From: Siphonodentalium dalli
Lineage: Eukaryota; Mollusca; Scaphopoda; Gadilida; Siphonodentaliidae
Assembly (NCBI GenBank): GCA_032622095.1
Contig: CP136069.1
Span: forward strand, 5,074,976 to 5,138,975
Direction of reading: 5' to 3'
DNA: 64,000 nt
Numbering within the stretch: the first letter of the stretch is position 1; the number at the start of each line of letters is the position of its first letter. The translations under genes were made by a program, and so were the position numbers. The notes under the pieces were generated by a model. The model did no database searches, had not been told where the DNA came from, and worked only from the letters and a program-made list of their open reading frames with translations. Shown in pieces: positions 56,452 to 64,000 of the stretch.

Positions 56452-56520
56452 TATGTGTATATACCTGTACCTGGCTATTCATTCCTCACGTACAATCATG
56501 CAACTGTCTAAAAGAAGAGT

Positions 56521-56660
56521 GGACTCCATTGTCACACCTTATTACAAAGAAGAATGGACTCCATTGTCACACCTTATTACAAAGAAGAATGGACTCCATT
56601 GTCACACCTTATTACAAAGAAGAATGGACTCCATTGTCACACCTTATTACAAAGCAGTTG
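56521..56660. repeat. 35-bp tandem repeat, four copies
   Basis: Unit GGACTCCATTGTCACACCTT-ATTACAAAGAAGAAT at 56521, 56556, 56591 and 56626. Confidence 0.96.
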
Positions 56661-56689
56661 GTATTACAGTAGAATCTTATAAAGCTCAG

Positions 56690-57040
56690 TATCATAGAAC
56701 CTGGCTATGCAACGCCCCCCCCCCCCAAGCTTACTGTGATAAATAGTCACTCCTTGTGGCTATGCAATGCCCCCCCCCCCCCCCAGCTTACTATTATTAC
56801 AGCTTACTGTGATGAATAGTCACTCCTTGTTTCAAGTCAATCTTGGAACGCTCCCTATCAGGCTATCATAGAACCTGGCTATGCAATGCCCCCACCCAGC
56901 TTTTTGTGATGAATAGTCACTCCTTGTTTCAAGTCAATCTTAGAACGCTCCCTATCACAGAACCTGGTTGTGCAACTGGCCCCACCGCTTACCATTCTGT
57001 GATGAATAGTCACTCCTTGTTTCAAGTCACTTGGTATATT
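56690..57040. repeat. Degenerate tandem repeat with C runs
   Basis: Blocks GAACCTGGCTATGCAA, a C run, and GTGATGAATAGTCACTCCTT then GTTTCAAGTCA recur four times at irregular spacing. Confidence 0.8.
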
Positions 57041-57240
57041 ACGGTAGGATTATCATGATCATGGTCATCATGCACACTTCCTCCATGAGACCCCGAGCTA
57101 ACAATCCTGTGACTAGTCAAAATAAATAACTGACTCCCCTTATTTTAAGTCAGGTTGTAATACTGTGTCGTTATAATTCTCAACACTCCCTATAATAATC
57201 TTACAATCCTACGACTGGTCAAAAGAAGAGCAGGGCCCCT

Positions 57241-57664
57241 TATTATACGACATGTCAGGTGATATTATACGACATGTCAGGTGATATTATACGACATGTC
57301 AGGTGATATTATACGACATGTCAGGTGATATTATACGACATGTCAGGTGATATTATACGACATGTCAGGTGATATTATACGACATGTCAGGTGATATTAT
57401 ACGACATGTCAGGTGATATTATACGACATGTCAGGTGATATTATACGACATGTCAGGTGATATTATACGACATGTCAGGTGATATTATACGACATGTCAG
57501 GTGATATTATACGACATGTCAGGTGATATTATACGACATGTCAGGTGATATTATACGACATGTCAGGTGATATTATACGACATGTCAGGTGATATTATAC
57601 GACATGTCAGGTGATATTATACGACATGTCAGGTGATATTATACGACATGTCAGGTGATATTAT
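57241..57664. repeat. 22-bp minisatellite, about 19 copies
   Basis: Unit TATTATACGACATGTCAGGT-GA, essentially identical in every copy, so the expansion is young. Each unit contains the palindrome GACATGTC. Confidence 0.98.
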
Positions 57665-57714
57665 TGTTAAATCATCACTATTCTCTGCAGTCCCTTCCAA
57701 TGATTGTCAGTGCT

Positions 57715-58134
57715 CAAGTCTGCAAATAGTGTGTCTGTCATTTGCAGAAAGAGGTCCCCAGAGGGTGAATTTAGTGATGCTATTCCGCACATCTTCTGGG
57801 AAGTACATGTATCTATTCTATAGTCTCAAATTAACATTGTTTTTAGTTACTTTTTCCCTTCTGGGACAGTTGTCTGGGAAGCTTCTACATGTATATCCCC
57901 TAATTTGCAGAAGATAGAATACATAATCGAGGTGACTAATGGGTGAACATCACCAACTTCAACTGGGGAACTTCAATCTCATCCTAGGTCTCCCATAGCA
58001 GCTGAGGTGTAAGCAGAATGAGGTTCGCAGAGGGTGAATTAGATGATCCTAACCTGACGTGTGGGTTAGCGTCACTAAATTCACCCTCTAGGAACCTCAT
58101 TCTGCAAATGACAGACACACTACTTTAAGGTTTG
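57715..58134. mobile_element. Complete family F element with 8-bp target duplication
   Basis: CAAGTCTGCAAATAGTGTGT and, inverted, ACACTACTTTAAGGTTTG. Flanks TCAGTGCT (57707-57714) and TCAGCGCT (58135-58142) match seven of eight. The left G hairpin is cut short; the right one (58013-58105) is complete but diverged. Confidence 0.82.
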
Positions 58135-58142
58135 TCAGCGCT

Positions 58143-58538
58143 CCATGCAGTACGTTTTTTTCACTCATCAGCCAGCATTACCAGACATCGTTGCTTAATT
58201 TCTACGATTTTTTTTCACACATTGTTCTCTGTTTTGCCGTCTGGAATCGTCCCAAACCACACATTTATACAAACCAACTCTGGCATCTGTCTGAGAATTA
58301 GTCTTATGTCGGAGTTTATTATGGCAGCACATTGTTTCGTTTGTAACATTTATAGATGCATACAGGTCTGGAATTATGGGAGGCCAAATTCACATTTAAT
58401 AAATAAATGCACTTTATCACCATTTTAGCACAATTCATTTGCGCTTTAGGACAATTATTTCATTCATGAGGGTGAAAAATCACCCTGAAATTCAATGGTT
58501 TGGTCTTCAAAATTAGTCAAATCAGGTGATTGCATATA
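58143..58538. other. Unique DNA with a fragment of the 33682 element (58374-58470)
   Basis: ATGGGAGGCCAAATTCACAT followed by TTGCGCTTTAGGACAATTAT matches the left end of the 33682-34690 element. ACAGGTCT lies six bases upstream. Confidence 0.55.
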
Positions 58539-58655
58539 CAGTATAATGCCCTAAATAATCAACTCCTTAACCACAGCAGAATTATGGGTAATTTTTCAGG
58601 ATTTAGTCAGAAATATGGCTTGTTGCCATTATCATCTTAAAGCTCTCAGTGAGAG
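58539..58655. mobile_element. Left arm of a family D element
   Basis: CAGTATAATGCCCTAAATAA to GCTCTCAGTGAGAG, preceded by TA; right arm missing beyond the tip. Confidence 0.85.
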
Positions 58656-58780
58656 TCAAATTTGACCAGGTAATTTTGCAATTTACATTGTTGGACACGT
58701 GACAGCCATTTGCATGTAGCATCGGTTCCCGATCCAATGGTGTGCTTAGCACAGTGTCATCCTTGGACATGAACTATGAG

Positions 58781-59255
58781 CAAGGCTCAAAATAATTTTG
58801 TTTCCACTGACTGTCAAAATGACAGGCACCAAATGGACGGTGTTGGTCATTTCAAATGGGGCCTGTCAAAATTCAGATGTACTGCATGATACAGTTTTAA
58901 ATTTCCAATTGACTTATTATTCGTCAATGAGATGCACATTTCAGTGAGCAATTCCAATCTCCACCCTGGAAAAACCCATGTTATTTCTGTTTTCAAAAGT
59001 TCAAAATTTTTACGTTGATTAATAAATACACCTGCAATTCACAAATGACATAATTATATTCACTCTGAATTGCTCTGAAATTTAAAAAAGAACAATTTTT
59101 TGCATACAATGTCTGATTCGGCTCCTTGGACATACACAAACAGATACAGATAGTTTAAAAATTTGCATTGGACAAAATGTCCAACAGATACACTTTGGAC
59201 ATTAGCTATTTTTCGTCAGACAATGACCGTGACTGGCCACTTATATTGAGTCTTG
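58781..59255. mobile_element. Non-autonomous hAT-like element with perfect 8-bp target duplication
   Basis: Ends CAAGGCTCAAAATAA and, reverse-complemented, CAAGACTCAATATAA; ACTATGAG flanks both sides (58773-58780, 59256-59263). Length 475 bp, no transposase. Confidence 0.9.
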
Positions 59256-59263
59256 ACTATGAG

Positions 59264-59625
59264 AGGTGCAAAGGTATGGAATTTATCCAGTTCGTTATTC
59301 GATGTGCCTGAGATTATTTTGCACCTGAATAATTTTCAGTGTGTTGATCATGATTTCAGTGCATTGATGGTTGATTCATGATGCTCATTGTTCTGGGAAT
59401 GCATACATGTACCCTGGTATGTACCGTACTTATTTGCTTGCATGACCCCGAACATTTCTGATATAGTTTTAGAACTTTTAGAAGTGGATTGGAGAATCGA
59501 TTTAGGAATTAAAGGGACAAACTAATTTTGTCTGGTCCTTATGGATTTCCATCCTCCTTCATATATAAAATCCAGCATACGCTTGTGTATAGCCTACGGA
59601 TAGCTCTTGCCCAATCAGTGGAATG
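59264..59625. other. No recognisable feature
   Basis: Unique-looking DNA. Confidence 0.4.
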
Positions 59626-60083
59626 CACAGCAGGCTAGCATCACCGAATTCACCCTCTGGGTACCACAAATGCTATGGGAGGCCTATAGGATCTGATTGT
59701 AGTTCCCCAGTTTAAGTTTGTGATGTTCACCCATTATAGTCATCTCGATTATGCAATTTATCTTCTGTAAATTAGGGGATATACAATAATGACCTAAATA
59801 ATGGATTCCTTAACCATAGCAGAATTATGGGTGAACTTTTCATGATTTAGTCGGAAATATGGCTTGTTACCATTCATCGGAAACCTCTCACTGAGAGCAT
59901 TCTGATGAATGGCAACAAGCCATATTTCTGACTAAATCCTGAAAAGTTACCCATAATTCTGCTGTGGTTAAGGAGTCGATTATTTAGGGCATTACTGTAT
60001 AAATTGAACAGAATCTAAAAAGTAACTAAAACAATGTTAATTTGAGGCTATAGATACTGAATTTGGTGATGCTAGCCCACTTA
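59626..60083. mobile_element. Family F fragment interrupted by a family D element
   Basis: GCTAGCATCACCGAATTCAC and GTGATGTTCACCCATTATAG are F sequence up to TTAGGGGATATA, where D (59784-59997) is inserted at TA; F resumes with AGTAACTAAAACAATGTTAA and GGTGATGCTAGCCC. Confidence 0.82.
59784..59997. mobile_element. Family D hairpin MITE inserted in F
   Basis: CAATAATGACCTAAATAATG to GCATTACTG, TA flanks, tip CTCTCACTGAGAG. The left arm has more changes than the right. Confidence 0.9.
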
Positions 60084-60171
60084 AACTTTATATATCATCT
60101 CGATTATTAACCCTTTCATGTACATGTATAATTACTAAGTAAGTCTCGGTGCAGATGAAGAGAATCCAATA

Positions 60172-60277
60172 CAGTAATGCCCTAAATAAGCGACTCCTTA
60201 ACCACAGCAGAATTATGGGTGATTTTTCAGGATTTAGTAGGAAATATGGCTTGTTGCCATTCATCAGAAATCTCTCA
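60172..60277. mobile_element. Left arm of a family D element
   Basis: CAGTAATGCCCTAAATAAGC to CATCAGAAATCTCTCAG, preceded by TA; no right arm. Confidence 0.85.
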
Positions 60278-60335
60278 GTATTATCTTATCTACCATTCTT
60301 CCTTCCACTTGAATTTAACCCTTTCATGATGGGAG

Positions 60336-60728
60336 CAAGCCTGAGTTTAGTGTGCCTGTCATTTGCAGAATGAGGTCCCCAGGGGGTGAATTAAGTGACG
60401 CTATCCTGCATAACATGCTAGCATCACCAAATAATCACCCTCTGGTGACCTAGCTCATTCTGCATGGCCTCATCTTCTTTGGGAGACATAGACTCAGATT
60501 TGAAGTTCCCAAATGGTGAATATTGTGATGTACACCCATTGGGAACCTCGATTATGCATAAATTTGATAATAAAGAAACTTTCCAGAGAATATGAGGCCT
60601 AAGCAGAATGAGGTCTCCACAGGTTGAATTTGGTGATGCTAGCCTGCTGTGTGTTGTAGCATTACTAAATTCACCCTCTGGGGACCTCATTCTGCTATGA
60701 CAGCTACGCATATTAAACTCAGGCTTTG
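60336..60728. mobile_element. Family F element, diverged
   Basis: CAAGCCTGAGTTTAGTGTGC and, inverted, GCATATTAAACTCAGGCTTTG. G hairpins at about 60365-60460 and 60603-60695, with an F body between. No clear target duplication. Confidence 0.78.
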
Positions 60729-60802
60729 CCATGGTCGAATCTCTACTCTGGTGCCCGTACAGAGATCATATTCAACCAAAACCTGGGAACTTTTTGATGT
60801 TT
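60729..60802. repeat. SINE-like repeat fragment
   Basis: GAATCTCTACTCTGGTGCCC and AAAACCTGGGAACTTTTTGA parallel the copy near 8015-8090. Confidence 0.45.
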
Positions 60803-61034
60803 CTTGAAATAGTGTGCCTGTCATTTGCAGAATGAGGTCCCCATAGGGAGAATTTATGCGGGGTAGCATCACCAAATTCACCCTCTGGGAACCTCATTCT
60901 GCTGAGTTGTAAGCAGAATGAGGTCCCCAGAGGGTGAATTTTGTGATGCTAGCCCGCTATGCGGGATAGCATCACTAAATTCACCCTCTGGGAACCTCAT
61001 TCTGCAAATGACAGACATGCTATTTCAAGGCTTG
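60803..61034. repeat. Palindrome of two G hairpins head to head
   Basis: CTTGAAATAGTGTGCCTGTC at the left and GACAGACATGCTATTTCAAG at the right, with a shortened hairpin at the left and a complete one at about 60912-61004. Same design as 47031-47284. Confidence 0.85.
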
Positions 61035-61339
61035 TTGTGACAGGGAAGTGTAAAACATTGCATGTAATATATTTCTTAGTTATTATCTGTTCTTTAATCA
61101 CGTACTTCACTGTATGCGAAGGCCCCCAACTCAAAATTTCACAAATTAATTTTGTGAGCGATTTAGCTTTGCGTCGCTTGCATTATGGAATTTCTCCTTG
61201 GTAATTAATTCAATGTTTGTTGTGATATTGGCTCACAAAAGTTACAGAAAAGCATGAAATTTCGAGCTGGGACCTTCACCTACACTGAAGTACATTATCA
61301 AGGAACAGATAACTAATAAATATATTCCCCGTGTTATTT
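61035..61339. other. No recognisable feature
   Basis: Unique-looking DNA. Confidence 0.4.
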
Positions 61340-61480
61340 TTCGACGTTATGAGGTTCCCTCCCCTGTCAAACCTTCTAAAAGTTCCCAGATTTTGTAATG
61401 GAATATGATCTCTTCCGGTGTTAGCCATAGTGGAGATTCATGGCATGATCTAGTTCCTGAATTGATCTACCGGCATATAC
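61340..61480. repeat. SINE-like repeat, inverted copy
   Basis: TGTTATTTTTCGACGTTATG to GGAGATTCATGGCATGATCT is the reverse complement of about 7985-8135 with many changes. Confidence 0.5.
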
Positions 61481-61499
61481 ATGTAGCCTGTTTCCTAAA

Positions 61500-61746
61500 C
61501 AATTATAATGTAAGGCTTCTGTGTTTGATAGTATAATGTCATTATGAATCTACCACAGCATACATGTATATCAATGTAAGGCTTCTGTGTTTGATAGTCA
61601 TAATGTCATTATGGATCTACCAGCATACATGTATAACAATGTAAGGCCTCTGTGTTTGACAGCCCTGTAAAGCCTCTGTGTTTGACAGCCCTGTAAGGCC
61701 TCTGGGTTTGACAGCCCTGTAAGGCCTCTGTGTTTGACAGCCCTGT
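61500..61746. repeat. Two ~80-bp units followed by five 26-bp units
   Basis: AATGTAAGGCTTCTGTGTTT then GATAGT occurs twice in longer units; from 61650 the shorter GTAAGGCCTCTGTGTTTGAC-AGCCCT repeats. Confidence 0.9.
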
Positions 61747-61939
61747 CATCTTGTTTTGGAGAACATTCTTGATGGTAGTGCTCGAGGCCATATTTTGACG
61801 ATTGACGTACCAGTATAGCGCATCCAATTATATTTTTGAGATTTTCTCATTTTGTTTTGGACAGCCTTACTAATTATTACCAAATATAACCTGAGGGTTA
61901 AGATCTTTGTGAAATTACTTGGGGGTCAGCTAAGTGCCT
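61747..61939. other. Short unique DNA
   Basis: No feature visible. Confidence 0.4.
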
Positions 61940-62165
61940 TGTATAAAACAACCTTACTGAAATCAGTTTATTTATATACTCCTCGTTCGTCCGTCTGTCC
62001 GTCTGTCCATCTGTCCGTCCGATCGTATAAAACCAGCTTACTGAAATCAGATCATTTATATCCTCCTTGTCCTTCCGCAAGGTCACTGAAATCAGATTTA
62101 TATCATCCACATCCATCATCCATCGGTCCGTCCATCCGTCCGCTGACTGAAATCAGATAATTTAT
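61940..62165. repeat. Three diverged units with CCGTCCGTCTGTCC tracts
   Basis: ACTGAAATCAGATNATTTAT recurs near 61956, 62040, 62085 and 62146, separated by GTCCGTCTGTCC-type tracts like those at the ends of the 3285 family. Confidence 0.75.
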
Positions 62166-62831
62166 AAACTTTAGCCCATGGTAATTCAATTACTAGATTT
62201 TCATTGAACTTTAAAAGATGTGAGTGTTACAACTACATGTACAGGTACGTGTATAACATCTACATGTACAGGTACGTGTATAACATTTTAAAATCTAATT
62301 TTACATCTTTGTCCCTCTTAAACATTTTTAAAAATCATATCACCCATATGAAATAAACACCAACAACAGATTTAATTTTGGCAATAATTTTGTAATTGTT
62401 TAGTGTCCTGATAAATCATCTAATGATTATAAGATAAATGGGTTGAAAAATTCTATATATAACGATATAATCTATATATAACAATATAATCTATATATAA
62501 CAATATAATCTCCTCATTCTTCTAACACTTTGTATATGTAGATGTACAATTTAAAAATCCCATTATTACAAGTAAATGTATAGTTTAGTTCAATCTCTTT
62601 GTAACTTCACATTTACAGCAAAATATGTTTAAAGTAAATGTTTCAAGAGTGAGTACATGTAGGTCTTTAAGAGGCCACTGGATTAGTTTTTCAGCCACTT
62701 GGTCCCAGAAGTACATGTACGTGTACCTGGAGAAACTTTTTTTTTTCGAAGCAGAGAGCCAACATGAGGCCATGTCCCAATTTTTTTCTCAATATTTGAG
62801 ATTGAAAAACCTGAGCTACTCGTACTGGTAT
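62166..62831. other. AT-rich DNA with short tandem duplications
   Basis: ACTACATGTACAGGTACGTG then TATAACAT is doubled at 62230-62290. CTATATATAACRATATAAT is tripled at 62450-62510. No gene. Confidence 0.6.
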
Positions 62832-63003
62832 TCATCTCGATACTGTATCATATAAAAATTATTAATATCTATCATTCATCTCGATACTGTATCATATAAA
62901 AATTATTAATATCTATCATTCATCTAGATACTGTTTCATATAAAAATTATTAATATCTATCATCTCGATACTGTATCATATAAAAATTATTAATATCTAT
63001 CAT
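62832..63003. repeat. 44-bp tandem repeat, four copies
   Basis: Unit ATCTCGATACTGTATCATAT-AAAAATTATTAATATCTATC-ATTC; the last copy is four bases shorter. Confidence 0.93.
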
Positions 63004-63258
63004 TCTAGGAAACATAGAATGGGGTTTCCATACATTTTGAATATTAATATCTATCATTCTAAGATATATACATGTAGAATGGGGTTCCCATACATTTTAA
63101 TATTAATATCTATCATTCTAGGAAACATAGAATGGGGTTTCCATACATTTTGAGTATTAATGTCTATCATTCTAGGAAACATAGAATGGGGTTTCCATAC
63201 ATTTTGAGTATTAATGTCTATCATTCTAGGAAACATAAAATGGTGGTTTCCATAAATT
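63003..63258. repeat. ~54-58-bp tandem repeat, five copies
   Basis: Unit ATTCTAGGAAACATAGAATG-GGGTTTCCATACATTTTGAG-TATTAATGTCTATC. It shares ATTAATATCTATCATTC with the preceding array, so one arose from the other. Confidence 0.93.
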
Positions 63259-63317
63259 TTGAGAATTATTTCATATGATCAGCATCCTGACTGGAAAGAC
63301 CCAAATTATTTCTATGA

Positions 63318-64000
63318 AAATAAAATAGTTCTATGAGGGCCAGTAAAATAGTTCTATGAGGGCCAGTAAAATAGTTCTATGAGGGCCAGTAAAATAGTTC
63401 TATGAGGGCCAGTAAAATAGTTCTATGAGGGCCAGTAAAATAGTTCTATGAGGGCCAGTATAATAGTTCTATGAGGGCCAGTATAATAGTTCTATGAGGG
63501 CCAGTATAATAGTTCTATGAGGGCCAGTAAAATAGTTCTATGAGGGCCAGTAAAATAGTTCTATGAGGGCCAGTATAATAGTTCTATGAGGGCCAGTAAA
63601 ATAGTTCTATGAGGGCCAGTAAAATAGTTCTATGAGGGCCAGTAAAATAGTTCTATGAGGGCCAGTATAATAGTTCTATGAGGGCCAGTAAAATAGTTCT
63701 ATGAGGGCCAGTAAAATAGTTCTATGAGGGCCAGTAAAATAGTTCTATTAGGGCCAGTAAAATAGTTCTATGAGGGCCAGTAAAATAGTTCTATGAGGGC
63801 CAGTAAAATAGTTCTATGAGGGCCAGTAAAATAGTTCTATGAGGGCCAGTATAATAGTTCTATGAGGGCCAGTATAATAGTTCTATGAGGGCCAGTAAAA
63901 TAGTTCTATGAGGGCCAGTAAAATAGTTCTATGAGGGCCAGTATAATAGTTCTATGAGGGCCAGTAAAATAGTTCTATGAGGGCCAGTAAAATAGTTCTA
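63318..64000. repeat. 23-bp minisatellite, about 30 copies, running off the window
   Basis: Unit AAAATAGTTCTATGAGGGCC-AGT with a common variant AGTATAATAG. One copy has CTATTAGGG. The true length is unknown because the array continues past the edge. Confidence 0.98.

Overview
The window looks like an intergenic or intronic stretch of a repeat-rich metazoan genome, most likely a marine invertebrate and possibly a mollusc or other lophotrochozoan. The evidence is AT-rich DNA, long spaces without genes, dispersed ACATGTACATGT motifs, GACGGACGGACAGACAG tails ending in TATACCCCC hairpins, short (CCCTAA)n tracts, GT/AG introns and many DNA transposons. The taxonomic guess rests on the style of the repeats, not on a diagnostic gene. 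I see no intact cellular gene, no convincing tRNA or rRNA, and nothing bacterial. Two short exon-like segments (975-1111 and 9135-9196) are the only candidates for host coding sequence.

Layout. 1-2930: AT-rich DNA and a tandem repeat full of AGGTCA half-sites. 2933-6497: a hAT-type element with a second hAT element (4664-6234, decayed BED-finger transposase) nested in it. 6986-10658: dispersed repeats, a MITE, a minisatellite and a long hairpin. 11598-13726: a TA-flanked DNA transposon with a truncated CENP-B-like transposase. 14936-20000: a long inverted repeat whose ~1.1 kb arms are built of ~360-bp tandem units and whose loop holds a decayed Gypsy-type gag/protease. 20699-22324: a 1.6-kb two-module minisatellite. 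22860-27830: several minisatellites, some with inverted organisation, ending in an array of self-palindromic GATATC units bounded by 42-bp inverted repeats. 27996-28443: a broken gene of a repetitive uncharacterised family. 30481-31130: a CpG-rich tandem repeat.

From about 33.7 kb to 61 kb the window is a dense nest of palindromic non-autonomous elements. Family D is a ~200-bp near-perfect hairpin ending in CAGTAATGCYCTAA and flanked by TA. Families A and B have TTAA-flanked ends (CCCTTTACCCAACA or CCCTTTGAGTGCCAGG) like piggyBac MITEs, and most carry a 67-bp hairpin module. Family F has long inverted ends, each itself a hairpin (G), and two copies have 8-bp target duplications. Family E has TA-flanked CTGTNNTGCCCTAAG ends. 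Three more hAT-like elements with clean 8-bp duplications lie at 33682-34690, 53803-54398 and 58781-59255. Elements are inserted in each other in a readable order (B into D, D into F, a TTAA element into a tandem array inside a hAT-like element), and several hairpins sit at the exact centre of larger palindromes. The window ends in a 23-bp minisatellite that runs off the edge.

The biology here is mobile-element history rather than a pathway. The most unusual theme is palindromes inside palindromes: conserved hairpin modules, compensated arm changes, tip deletions and inverted duplications centred on a transposon hairpin.
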